Part shown: in pieces, positions 8,218-16,375 of the stretch
How positions within the stretch are numbered: position 1 is the first letter of the stretch
Layout of the letters: the number at the start of each line of letters is the position of its first letter
Source: Alphaproteobacteria bacterium UBA3612
GTDB taxonomy: Bacteria > Pseudomonadota > Alphaproteobacteria > Sphingomonadales > Sphingomonadaceae
DNA: 64,000 nt
Reading direction: 5' to 3'
NCBI GenBank assembly: GCA_002375465.1
Contig: DFLT01000007.1
Span: forward strand, 186,001 to 250,000
The notes under the pieces: generated by a model
The model's database searches: none
Seen by the model: only the letters and a program-made list of their open reading frames with translations
What the model was told of the DNA's origin: nothing
Position numbers and translations under genes: made by a program

Positions 8218-8642
8218 CAGGCTACAGGACAGACGCCCTTCTCGATAGTGAGTGCGACCTTTAATGCGGCGGATGGCGCACGCGGATCGAGGCGCCATGT
8301 GGGCAGGGCGATGCCGAGGAATGTGCAGGATCGCGGGGCGGGCAGGCGCTCCATGGCCTCTCCCAGCTCGAAATGATGCGTCAGGTGGACCGGCTCCGCC
8401 ACGGCATCCAGTCTGACAATGCCGATGCCGCGCACCTCTATCATGCCGGAAAAACCTGCGATGCAGGCGCCGAAAAGGCGGTCGTCATCCACAGAAAGTT
8501 CTACCTGATCGTCGGCAACCAGCATCGCGCCACGGTCGATCAATTGCAGGGCGAGGTCCGACTTGCCGCTGCCGCTCGGCCCGGTAAGCAATATGCCTGC
8601 GGACCCCAAGCGTACACAGCTGGCATGGCAGCGATCGTTCAT
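8217..8642 (-). CDS. hprK: Short HPr kinase/phosphorylase (HprK), catalytic domain only
   Basis: A 141-residue protein with P-loop GPSGSGKSDLALQL and the following VADDQVEL. It lacks the N-terminal domain of firmicute HprK (about 310 residues), as is usual in alphaproteobacteria. It probably phosphorylates HPr on serine. Its ATG overlaps the chvG stop by 4 bases and its stop overlaps the rapZ start, so ChvG, HprK and RapZ are translationally coupled. Confidence 0.9.
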   Translation of the reverse strand: MNDRCHASCVRLGSAGILLTGPSGSGKSDLALQLIDRGAMLVADDQVELSVDDDRLFGACIAGFSGMIEVRGIGIVRLDAVAEPVHLTHHFELGEAMERLPAPRSCTFLGIALPTWRLDPRAPSAALKVALTIEKGVCPVA

Positions 8643-10300
8643 GCCGCGGCCGGGAATTTGGCGATGAAGCGGGCGCCGCCATTCTTGCGCGTCTCGACGC
8701 TCAGCTTGCCGTCATGCGCCTCTACGATCGAGCGGCAGATCGCCAGTCCCAGACCGCTGTGCTGGCCAAAATCCTCCCCCTCCGGCCGCTCGGAGTAGAA
8801 ACGCTGGAAAATCTTTTCCTCAGCATCGGGGCGAATACCGGGGCCGCGATCCTCGACACGCATGACCACCGAATGACGCCCCCGCGCGGCGCTGACCTGA
8901 ACGAGGCCGCCGTCCGGCGAAAAGCTGATGGCATTGTCGATCAGATTGCGCACGACCTGTGCCAGGCGCGAGGGGTCGCCCATGACGCGGACTGTGCCGG
9001 CGGCAGGGCGCGCGAGTGCCAATTCGATTCCGCGCGGCAGGCCCCGCTCCTCGTAAAGGCCGACGATCCCCTCCAGCATATTGCCGAGATCGACGGGTTC
9101 GAAACGGGTCCGGCTGAGTTCGGCATCCAGCCGCGATGCGTTGGAAATATCGCTGATCAGCCGGTCGATCCTGTCGACATCCGCCGTGACGATGGCGAGG
9201 AGTTGCTGGCGTAGCTGGGGATCTTCGACCCGGCCCATCCCCTCGACCGCGCTGCGCAGCGATGCGAGCGGGTTCTTGATTTCATGTGCGACATCGGCGG
9301 CGAACGCTTCGGTCGCGTCGATGCGCATGCGCAGGGCGGTCGTCATATCGCTGAGGCTGCGGGCGAGTTCGCCGATCTCGTCGCGGCGCAGCTGGAATCG
9401 GGGCACTGTGACATCGCGCGCGCGGCCAAGCCGCACCCGCTGTGCCGCGATCGCCAGACGACGCAAGGGGCGGACAATAGTGCGCGCAAGGAAGCTGGAT
9501 AAAAGGAGGGAGAGGCCCAGCACGCCCAGGAAGACGAGAAACAATGTTGCCCGTTCCGAGCGGACATCCGTCGTTACATCGCGCGCATTCTGGGTCAGCA
9601 ACATGACGCGCCCGTCGTCCAAAGGTGCCGCAGCAAAAGTGACGGGCGTGCGGTCGGGCGCCAGGCGCACCCGATCCGCGACGCGGCCAGTGCGACGCGC
9701 CTCTTCGATCTCAGGAAAGGTTGACGCCCGATCGGGAAGCGTAACATCGAGACGTGGCACACGCCGCGCGCCAACCAGGGCATCGATCATCCGGTCGAGA
9801 AAGCGGGCGGCGTTCTTGCGCCATGGCTCGGTGGAAGGATCGATCAGCGTGTAGGTGGGACCAAGAATGTCCCAATTGTCGAGAATCTTCGTACCGTTAG
9901 GCCCATAGATACGGACACGCGCGCCCGTGGTGCGGCCGACCGCTGCCGCCTGACGCAATGTGGCCGCATCGTCGTCCTCGGCAACGCCCTCGCCCAGACT
10001 GCTTGCGATCAGGGCCGCGCCGCCGCGCAGCGCCTCTACCCGCTGGTCGATCTGGCGCACGCGAAAACTGTCCAGATAAAGAACGCCGCCCGCCAGCATC
10101 AGAACGGCGAACAAATTGACCGCGAGTATCCGCGTCGTCAGCGACCAGCGCCGCGACCAGCGAAGCTGCGAATCGTCGCCCGGCTCCGAAGGCAGCGGCT
10201 CAGCCGTCGCTCGTTCCTCCGGCGTCCTTGCCAGCCGCCGTTCCGCTCTGATTGAAACGGTAGCCAACGCCGTAAAGGGTCTCGATGGAATCGAATTCAT
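8639..10300 (-). CDS. chvG: ChvG/ExoS-type sensor histidine kinase
   Basis: Membrane sensor kinase partner of ChvI. The order is: transmembrane helix (ILAVNLFAVLMLAGGVLYL), periplasmic sensor region, second helix (TLFLVFLGVLGLSLLLSS), HAMP (RTIVRPLRRLAIAAQRV), HisKA with phosphoacceptor His in VAHEIKNPL, and HATPase with NLIDNA, DRGPGI and SGLGLAI. The ATG at 10300 (553 residues) and a TTG at 10267 both lie inside chvI and lack a Shine-Dalgarno. The family N-terminus would be expected just after the chvI stop, where only a CTG (10195, 518 residues) is present, so the start is uncertain. The family senses acid or envelope stress. Confidence 0.9.
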   Translation of the reverse strand: MNSIPSRPFTALATVSIRAERRLARTPEERATAEPLPSEPGDDSQLRWSRRWSLTTRILAVNLFAVLMLAGGVLYLDSFRVRQIDQRVEALRGGAALIASSLGEGVAEDDDAATLRQAAAVGRTTGARVRIYGPNGTKILDNWDILGPTYTLIDPSTEPWRKNAARFLDRMIDALVGARRVPRLDVTLPDRASTFPEIEEARRTGRVADRVRLAPDRTPVTFAAAPLDDGRVMLLTQNARDVTTDVRSERATLFLVFLGVLGLSLLLSSFLARTIVRPLRRLAIAAQRVRLGRARDVTVPRFQLRRDEIGELARSLSDMTTALRMRIDATEAFAADVAHEIKNPLASLRSAVEGMGRVEDPQLRQQLLAIVTADVDRIDRLISDISNASRLDAELSRTRFEPVDLGNMLEGIVGLYEERGLPRGIELALARPAAGTVRVMGDPSRLAQVVRNLIDNAISFSPDGGLVQVSAARGRHSVVMRVEDRGPGIRPDAEEKIFQRFYSERPEGEDFGQHSGLGLAICRSIVEAHDGKLSVETRKNGGARFIAKFPAAA

Positions 10301-10949
10301 CGTCGACAGCGCGGAATTTCTTGCGCAGCCGCTTTATGTGACTGTCGATGGTCCTGTCGTCCACATAGACGTCATCCTGATAGGCGGCATTCATCAGCTG
10401 ATCGCGCGATTTTACGAAGCCGGGACGTTCGGCGAGCGTTTCCAGGATCAGGAATTCGCTGACCGTCAGGGAAACATCCTTGCCGTCCCACAGGACACGA
10501 TGGCGGCCGGTATCCATGCTGAGGCGTCCGCGTTCGATGACGCGCTCCTTTTCCTCCTCCGCGTCACCCTCCGGCTGGGAGCGATAGGCGGCGCGGCGCA
10601 GGACCGCGCGGATGCGTTCGATCAGGAGGCGCTGTGAAAAGGGTTTGCCGACATAATCGTCCGCCCCCATCCTCAGGCCCAGCGCCTCGTCGATCTCGGT
10701 ATCCTTCGATGTGAGAAAGATGACCGGAATGGCGCTTTTCTCGCGCAGTTTCTGCAACAGCTCGATGCCGTCCATGCGGGGCATCTTTACATCCAGAACC
10801 GCAAGGTCCGGCGGATTGTCGACAAGCGCCTTCAGCGCCGCGACACTGTCGGAATATACACGCACCGTGAACCCTTCGCCCTGCAGGGCAATGGACACGG
10901 AGGTAAGAATGTTGCGGTCGTCATCGACCAGCGCAATGGTGGCGGACAT
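10200..10949 (-). CDS. chvI: ChvI/OmpR-type response regulator
   Basis: A 249-residue response regulator. The receiver domain has IALVDDDRNILTSVS (acidic pocket), phosphoacceptor Asp in LAVLDVKMPRMDG and Lys in FLTSKD. The C-terminal winged helix ends TLYGVGYRF, as in OmpR/PhoB regulators. The ATG at 10949 was preferred because it gives the family N-terminus MSATIALVDDD and has AAGG 8 bases upstream; a GTG at 10985 would add 12 unlikely residues. It heads the chvI–chvG–hprK–rapZ–EIIA–HPr run and diverges from a receiver gene and pckA, the arrangement known in rhizobia. Confidence 0.92.
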   Translation of the reverse strand: MSATIALVDDDRNILTSVSIALQGEGFTVRVYSDSVAALKALVDNPPDLAVLDVKMPRMDGIELLQKLREKSAIPVIFLTSKDTEIDEALGLRMGADDYVGKPFSQRLLIERIRAVLRRAAYRSQPEGDAEEEKERVIERGRLSMDTGRHRVLWDGKDVSLTVSEFLILETLAERPGFVKSRDQLMNAAYQDDVYVDDRTIDSHIKRLRKKFRAVDDEFDSIETLYGVGYRFNQSGTAAGKDAGGTSDG

Positions 10950-11074
10950 GTCCACTGCCTTAGCGCCGCCAAGGGGGAAGGTCACGACCCTGATATGCGC
11001 AGCAAGGCCAACCGCCGGTCCGAGAGCGGAGATCGTGAGTGCGTTATTAATACATGCAGGTTAGGGGTGCCGGA

Positions 11075-11710
11075 ATGAGTACGAACGAAGATCATTTGCG
11101 CCACCAACTGGGAAATGCCGAGGCGAGGGTGAAGGGGCTGGAACGCCTGCTGGAAAAGGCGGCCGAACAGATTCGCCGGATCGCCGTTCCCCTGCCGCCC
11201 GAGGGAAGCCGCCGCGCCGCGTTGAAATTCGTCGAACGGATCGAGAGTCTGAAAGAGGGCGCCGCCCGCGATCAGGGCAGCGGCCATGCACCGGCCGAGG
11301 ATGCGCTGGAAGGCCTGCGTATTCTGGTTGTGGAGGACGAGGTCTATCCCGGCATGTCGATCCAGGTCATTCTGCTGGATGCGGGGGCGGAACAGGTACG
11401 GCTGTCGAACGGCCTTGCCGGCGCGCGTGCCGTCATAGACAGCGATTTCGAGCCGCATGCAGTGGTTCTGGATCTGGATGTCGCGGGCAAGGATGCGCGT
11501 CCCATCGCCCGCCATTTGATGGAGGTCGGTACGCCGTTCGTGTTCCATACCGGCTTCGCCGATCCAGATTCGCTTGCCGATCAATTTCCGAATCAGCGCG
11601 TCTTGAAAAAACCCGCGCCTGCCGATGTGCTGGTGTCAGCTTTGCTGCAGGCCATGGAAGAGGCGGAGGGGCAGAGGCCAGGCCGCCACAGTCCGCCTAA
11701 CGGCCGGTAA
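11075..11710 (+). CDS. Stand-alone receiver-domain protein
   Basis: A 211-residue protein. Residues 1 to about 85 are a charged helical region (QLGNAEARVKGLERLLEKA) that may form a coiled coil. Residues from about 87 form a CheY-like receiver (GLRILVVEDEVYPG), with the probable phosphoacceptor in AVVLDLDVAG, Thr in FVFHTGF and Lys in RVLKKPAP. No output domain follows. The ATG at 11075 is preferred over the one at 11054 because of GGGG upstream. It is divergent from chvI. It could relay phosphate or tether a partner through the coiled coil. Function not recognised. Confidence 0.75.
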   Translation: MSTNEDHLRHQLGNAEARVKGLERLLEKAAEQIRRIAVPLPPEGSRRAALKFVERIESLKEGAARDQGSGHAPAEDALEGLRILVVEDEVYPGMSIQVILLDAGAEQVRLSNGLAGARAVIDSDFEPHAVVLDLDVAGKDARPIARHLMEVGTPFVFHTGFADPDSLADQFPNQRVLKKPAPADVLVSALLQAMEEAEGQRPGRHSPPNGR

Positions 11711-11876
11711 TAAAGCCGTATCATCGCGCAGCGATAAACTTACGTAATTCCGTCCGCGTGGCTTTTGACCGATAAGATCTTTTTCGTGTAGAGCAGTCCC
11801 CCTGCTCATAAAAAGCGGACGCGCGGCCAGTTCGCTTGCGTCTGCCTATTCTCTTGACGACAAGGAGACAGCCCAG

Positions 11877-13478
11877 ATGGCTGCGGATCAAATACCGACG
11901 TTCGACCTCGGCAAGCAAGGCATTCAAACGAAAGCCGAGCTGCACTGGAACCTTACTACCGCGCCCCTGGTCGAAGCGTCGGTCGCTCGCAGCGAGGGGC
12001 AATTATCGAAGCATGGCGCGCTGGTGGTCGAAACCGGCGACCGCACCGGCCGCTCCGCGAAGGACAAGTTTACCGTCAAGGATTCCGAAACCGACGGCAA
12101 TGTCTGGTTCAACGACGGCAACAAGCCCATGGACCCTGCGCACTTCGCAGCCCTGAAGGAGGACTTCCTGGAGGCGCTGGCGGAGAAGGACACATTGTTT
12201 GTCCAGGATCTTTATGGCGGTTCGCAGCCCGAACACCGCGTTCGCGTGCGGGTGATCAACGAACTGGCCTGGCACAATCTGTTTATCCGCACGCTGCTGT
12301 GCCGTCCGGAACGGGAGGAACTGGCGGGTTTCGAGCCGGAATTCACGATCATCGACCTGCCGACCTTCGTCGCCGATCCGGAACGCCACGGCACGCGCAC
12401 CAATGTCGTCGTCGCGGTGAATTTCACCGAGAAGCTGATCCTGATCGGCGGTACGAAATATGCTGGCGAGATGAAGAAGTCGGTGTTCGGCCTGCTGAAC
12501 TACCGCCTGCCAACCGACGGCATCATGCCCATGCACTGCAGCGCGAATATTGGACCGGACGGCAAGTCGGCCGTGTTCTTCGGTCTGTCAGGGACCGGCA
12601 AGACGACGCTGTCCGCCGATGCCTCTCGCACGCTGATCGGCGATGACGAGCACGGCTGGTCGGACACGGCGGTCTTCAATTTCGAAGGCGGCTGCTATGC
12701 CAAGATGATCAATCTGGACGAAGAGGCGGAGCCGGAAATCTACGCCACGACGCGGAAGTTCGGCACCGTCCTTGAAAACGTCGTCATGGATCCGGAAACG
12801 CGTGAACTGGATTTCGACGATAACAGCCTGGCCGAGAATACGCGCGGCGCCTATCCGATCGATTTCATCCCGAATTCGTCTGACAAGAATCTGGGGCCGC
12901 CGCCGTCGAACGTCATCATGCTGACGGCAGATGCCTTTGGTGTATTGCCGCCGATCGCGAAGCTGACGCCCGATCAGGCAATGTATCATTTCCTGTCGGG
13001 ATATACGGCAAAGGTTGCGGGAACGGAGATTGGCGTTACGGAGCCGCAGGCCACCTTCTCGACCTGTTTCGGCGCTCCGTTCATGCCGCGCCATCCCTCC
13101 GTTTACGGCAACCTATTGAAGAAGCGCATTGCCGAGGGCGGCGTCGATTGCTGGCTGGTCAATACCGGCTGGACGGGCGGGCCGCATGGCGTTGGCCATC
13201 GTATGCCGATCAAGGCGACCCGGGCACTGCTGAACGCGGCGCTGGACGGCAGCCTGAAGAATGTCGAATTCCGTACCGATCCCAATTTCGGATTTCAGGT
13301 GCCCGTCGAGGTTCCCGGCGTCGACACGGCGATTCTGGATCCGCGCTCTACCTGGGAAGATAAGGACGCCTATGACGCGAAGGCGCGCGATCTGGTCGGC
13401 CTGTTCATCAAGAACTTCTCTCAGTTCGAGGAGCATGTGGACGAGGGCGTTCGGCAGGCGGCGCCCCAGGCGGCCTGA
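11877..13478 (+). CDS. pckA: Phosphoenolpyruvate carboxykinase (ATP)
   Basis: A 533-residue ATP-dependent PEP carboxykinase. It converts oxaloacetate plus ATP to PEP, the first committed step of gluconeogenesis from organic acids. The kinase P-loop GLSGTGKTTLSAD, the metal/oxaloacetate-site segment IGDDEHGW and LVNTGWTGG are present, and length matches the ATP type. AAGGAGA lies 7 bases before the ATG. The 166-bp upstream gap holds a GAGCAG/CTGCTC stem-loop (11791–11807) and a weak TTGACC at 11765. It lies divergent from chvI, as in rhizobia, where ChvI affects pckA expression. Confidence 0.97.
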   Translation: MAADQIPTFDLGKQGIQTKAELHWNLTTAPLVEASVARSEGQLSKHGALVVETGDRTGRSAKDKFTVKDSETDGNVWFNDGNKPMDPAHFAALKEDFLEALAEKDTLFVQDLYGGSQPEHRVRVRVINELAWHNLFIRTLLCRPEREELAGFEPEFTIIDLPTFVADPERHGTRTNVVVAVNFTEKLILIGGTKYAGEMKKSVFGLLNYRLPTDGIMPMHCSANIGPDGKSAVFFGLSGTGKTTLSADASRTLIGDDEHGWSDTAVFNFEGGCYAKMINLDEEAEPEIYATTRKFGTVLENVVMDPETRELDFDDNSLAENTRGAYPIDFIPNSSDKNLGPPPSNVIMLTADAFGVLPPIAKLTPDQAMYHFLSGYTAKVAGTEIGVTEPQATFSTCFGAPFMPRHPSVYGNLLKKRIAEGGVDCWLVNTGWTGGPHGVGHRMPIKATRALLNAALDGSLKNVEFRTDPNFGFQVPVEVPGVDTAILDPRSTWEDKDAYDAKARDLVGLFIKNFSQFEEHVDEGVRQAAPQAA

Positions 13479-13507
13479 ACCTGCTCACGCCCCGATGTCA
13501 GGATCAT

Positions 13508-13544
13508 GCCGGAAAACTTCGGGGTCTACCCGTGGTTTTCCGGC
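13508..13544 (+). terminator. Hairpin after pckA
   Basis: GCCGGAAAAC (13508–13517) pairs perfectly with GTTTTCCGGC (13535–13544), and the loop can extend the stem with CGGG/CCCG. It begins 30 bp after the pckA stop. There is no U-run, so termination efficiency is unclear. Confidence 0.5.
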
Positions 13545-13567
13545 AAAGCAGGCACTAGGTTAGGTCT

Positions 13568-14110
13568 ATGCCACCATCGAGAACGACGAAAAGCTGGGGC
13601 CTGCCCCGTTGGGGTGAATATGAGGCCAAGGGGTTCGATGCCGCCACCGTGCGCATCTGCGACCGCCATGGGTGCGAGGAAAAGGGCGACTGCCCGGCGC
13701 CCAAATCGCCCAATTCCAAGGAGCGCTGGTATTTCTGCCAGAAGCACGCGGGCGAGTATAATAAGGGCTATAATTACTTCGAGGGCCTGACCAAGGAACA
13801 GGCGCAGGATCGGGCGAACCACGAAAATGCCGGCGCCAAGCATGCGCGTTCCCGTCATTATGAATGGGCCGGATCGGGCGATGGCAGCCGCACCCGCGGC
13901 GAGCTGGACGCGCTGGAATTGTTCGAGCTGGAACCCGATGCGAAGTTCGAAGAGATCAAGCTGGCCTATCGCAAATGGGCCAAGCAGCATCATCCCGACC
14001 GTAAACCCGGCGATGCCGAAGCGGCGCGCAAGTTCCAGGCCGGACAGGCCGCCTATGATATCCTGAAGACCGCCGAGGAAATGCGGGAGTGGAAAGGTGC
14101 CGGAGCGTAA
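13568..14110 (+). CDS. J-domain protein with N-terminal Cys/His-rich region
   Basis: A 180-residue protein. The N-terminal half has Cys and His residues spaced as in a small zinc site (CDRHGC, GDC, WYFCQKH). The C-terminal 65 residues are a J domain with the HPD motif (QHHPDRK), which stimulates Hsp70 ATPase activity. It lacks the G/F and zinc-finger regions of DnaJ, so it is a specialised co-chaperone of unknown client. Such proteins are common in sphingomonads. It precedes a small ferredoxin-like gene with a 21-bp gap, which may be cotranscribed. Confidence 0.85.
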   Translation: MPPSRTTKSWGLPRWGEYEAKGFDAATVRICDRHGCEEKGDCPAPKSPNSKERWYFCQKHAGEYNKGYNYFEGLTKEQAQDRANHENAGAKHARSRHYEWAGSGDGSRTRGELDALELFELEPDAKFEEIKLAYRKWAKQHHPDRKPGDAEAARKFQAGQAAYDILKTAEEMREWKGAGA

Positions 14111-14131
14111 TGCCGCGCCGGTGAGCCTGGC

Positions 14132-14428
14132 GTGACGAGAACGGTCCGGTCCGACTGGGCGCGCGCGCTGCTGATCTGTTCGAAATGTTCGCGCAAGATG
14201 GGCGGCGGCTTTGGCACCGACGGCAAGCAGAGACTGATGAAGGCGTTGCGGGCGCACTTGGGAACCGGAAAGGGCCGCAAGAGCCGCATGGGGATCGTCG
14301 AGGTGAAATGCCTGGGCGTCTGCCCGAAAAATGCGGTGGTTGTGATCAATGGCTGCGACAGCAAGCTGTGGCACATCGTTCCCAAGGGGACGGCGGTCGA
14401 GGACCTTGTCGAAGAACTTGGCCTATAG
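14132..14428 (+). CDS. Thioredoxin-like [2Fe-2S] ferredoxin-domain protein
   Basis: A 98-residue protein with two cysteine pairs, ICSKC near residue 16–19 and VKCLGVCPKNA near residue 59–63. This pattern resembles thioredoxin-fold [2Fe-2S] ferredoxins (NuoE-like single domains). The start is GTG at 14132, in frame with no upstream ATG. It lies just after the J-domain gene. The role is unknown; electron transfer or iron-sulfur sensing is possible. Confidence 0.7.
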   Translation: MTRTVRSDWARALLICSKCSRKMGGGFGTDGKQRLMKALRAHLGTGKGRKSRMGIVEVKCLGVCPKNAVVVINGCDSKLWHIVPKGTAVEDLVEELGL

Positions 14429-14454
14429 GCCTCCCACCGCTCCTGCTAGCGGCT

Positions 14455-14528
14455 GTTACCTGAAAAACACACCTGGCGCGGTAATCCCCGTTCTCCTTGA
14501 TTAACAGGTGTTTGCAGGTGGCAACCTG
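14455..14528. repeat. Cluster of ACCTG/CAGGT half-sites
   Basis: Within 74 bp there are five ACCTG or CAGGT units, arranged as imperfect inverted arms (GTTACCTG…CACACCTG against CAGGTG…CAGGTGGCAACCTG). They lie 63–136 bp before the zinc-ribbon gene, so they may form an operator or an RNA hairpin. No factor can be named. Confidence 0.3.
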
Positions 14529-14590
14529 AACGGCGCTTATGCATTGTTTTACTGGCAGGCGTTCTTGCAACGCCCAACAGGAGACAGGCT

Positions 14591-14788
14591 ATGACGCCAA
14601 CGACAATCAATCCCGCGCAGCGTGGTTATGGCATCACCTACCACCTGCATGCGACCAACTATTGCCCCGGCTGCGGGCATGCGCACTGGTATATTGGCCG
14701 CGCGACCGCAGAATGCGCGTTCTGCAACACGGTGTTGCCCCTGGGTACCACCGAAAGTCGTGATCGGAATTACGTACTCGCGTCTTAA
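14591..14788 (+). CDS. Small zinc-ribbon-like protein
   Basis: A 65-residue protein with two Cys pairs, NYCPGCGHAHWYIGR and ECAFCNTVLP, the spacing of a rubredoxin-like or zinc-ribbon knuckle. AGGAGA lies 6 bases before the ATG, supporting the start. It is probably a structural zinc-binding protein of unknown role, and ends 76 bp from the convergent M20 amidohydrolase gene. Confidence 0.7.
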   Translation: MTPTTINPAQRGYGITYHLHATNYCPGCGHAHWYIGRATAECAFCNTVLPLGTTESRDRNYVLAS

Positions 14789-14807
14789 GACCGTAAGGCG
14801 AGCCACT

Positions 14808-14836
14808 CCGCCGTCCAGCCCGGAGGCTGGCGGCGG
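14808..14836. terminator. GC-rich hairpin between convergent genes
   Basis: CCGCCG-T-CCAGCC (14808–14820) pairs with GGCTGGCGGCGG (14825–14836) around a CGGA loop with one bulged T. Placed between convergent stops, it may act in both directions. No U-run. Confidence 0.5.
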
Positions 14837-14864
14837 CGGGGGCAAATCGCCGCTTGCCGATGCC

Positions 14865-16292
14865 TCAGTCGCGGTAATCGAGGGGCGGATCGCGGTCGCC
14901 CAGCAGCGCACGATATTCATATCCCTCCGGCTTGCGGCGCAGGAATTCCGCCTTTGCCTCCGCAACAAGATCGGGCCGCTCGAAAAGATCGATGGCGGTC
15001 AGTGCCAGGACCTGGGCCGCGTTCTGCATGCCCTTCCAGCCGATGGACATGCCGCCCGCAGCCACGGCCTGCCAACTGTGTGCCGAGGTGCCCGGCACCC
15101 ATGTCGCCGTGCGGAAACCGGCCGTCGGCACCGCCCATGATACATCGCCCACATCGGTCGAACCTGCGCCGTGACTCTCCGACATCGGCAGAATCTTCGC
15201 AGCTTCGGACATATCGACGTCGGACTTGCCAAGGGTCGGAATAATCTCTTCAGCGAACGCGGTCTCTTCAGCGTCATAGTCAACGCCGCCGACCTGGGTC
15301 ATATTCTCATGTACCAGCGACTGCAGGGTTTCGTTTGGCAGCAGCGGCATCGCCCCGTGAATGACCTCATATTCCATGGTCGTTCCCGTACCGGTGGCCG
15401 CGCCCTCCGCAACCTTTGCGAGCCGCTCAAAGGTCGAACGGACGACTTCGGCATCGGGGTTGCGGACATAATAGAAAACTTCGGCGAAATCCGGCACCAC
15501 GTTCGGCGCGCGCCCGCCATTGGTGATGACATAGTGCATGCGGCTGTCCTGCGGCATGTGTTCGCGCATCATGTTCGCCATCACGTTCATCGCTTCGACC
15601 CCGTCCAGCGCCGAACGGCCATATTCGGGCGCCGATGCCGCGTGGGCCGATTTGCCGTGAAAGCGAAACTTCGCCGATTTATTGCTGTTCGATGTGGCGA
15701 TGTCGGCGCTGTTTTCTGCGCTGGGATGCCAGTGCAGGGCGACGTCGACATCGTCGAACAGTCCCTCCCTCACCATATAGACCTTGCCGGCGCCGCCCTC
15801 TTCGGCGGGCGTGCCGTAGAAGCGGACGGTGCCCTTGGTTCCCGTGCCTTCGAGCCAGTCCTTAACGGCAATGGCGGCAGAGGCGGACGCCGTGCCGAAC
15901 AAATGATGGCCGCAGGCATGGCCGGCGTCGGTATCGGCGATGCCCGCCTTTTGCGGAACGGCATCCTGACTGAACCCCGGTAGCGCGTCGAATTCGCCCA
16001 TGATGCCGATCACGGGGCCGTCGCCATTGGTGTAGGTTGCGGTGAATGCCGTCGGCGCACCCGCCAGCCCGGCGGTGACGGCAAATCCTGCATCCTGCAG
16101 ATGTTGCTGCAGCAGGGTGGACGATTGGGTTTCCTGATATCCGACCTCGGCGAAGGACCAGATCTTGTCGGCAATGGCGATATTGGTGTCGCGGTCCGCA
16201 GCAATGCGGTCCAGCGCCACCTGTTCGTTGGCGGCATATGCCGGCGCAGCGACCAGAGCGCCGGCCAGAAGAAGCGATTTGACGATGTTCAA
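14865..16292 (-). CDS. Secreted M20-family amidohydrolase (AbgB-like)
   Basis: A 475-residue metal-dependent amidohydrolase/peptidase. The N-terminus is a signal peptide (NIVKSLLLAGALVAAPAYA), so the enzyme is probably periplasmic. Metal-site motifs are HACGHHLFGT and GTPAEEGGAGK; the dimerisation insert follows. Closest general group is aminobenzoyl-glutamate utilisation B-like amidohydrolases; the substrate is uncertain. The start is a TTG at 16292, chosen because GGGAGG sits 6 bases upstream and it opens directly into the signal peptide. An in-frame TTG at 16328 would spoil this. Confidence 0.88.
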   Translation of the reverse strand: MNIVKSLLLAGALVAAPAYAANEQVALDRIAADRDTNIAIADKIWSFAEVGYQETQSSTLLQQHLQDAGFAVTAGLAGAPTAFTATYTNGDGPVIGIMGEFDALPGFSQDAVPQKAGIADTDAGHACGHHLFGTASASAAIAVKDWLEGTGTKGTVRFYGTPAEEGGAGKVYMVREGLFDDVDVALHWHPSAENSADIATSNSNKSAKFRFHGKSAHAASAPEYGRSALDGVEAMNVMANMMREHMPQDSRMHYVITNGGRAPNVVPDFAEVFYYVRNPDAEVVRSTFERLAKVAEGAATGTGTTMEYEVIHGAMPLLPNETLQSLVHENMTQVGGVDYDAEETAFAEEIIPTLGKSDVDMSEAAKILPMSESHGAGSTDVGDVSWAVPTAGFRTATWVPGTSAHSWQAVAAGGMSIGWKGMQNAAQVLALTAIDLFERPDLVAEAKAEFLRRKPEGYEYRALLGDRDPPLDYRD

Positions 16293-16375
16293 GAAGACCT
16301 CCCGTTTACCATGGATGGACAATGCCAAAGGCCTTCGCCTACGTCACCCGGAACTTGAGCGAGAGAAGGAGTCCC

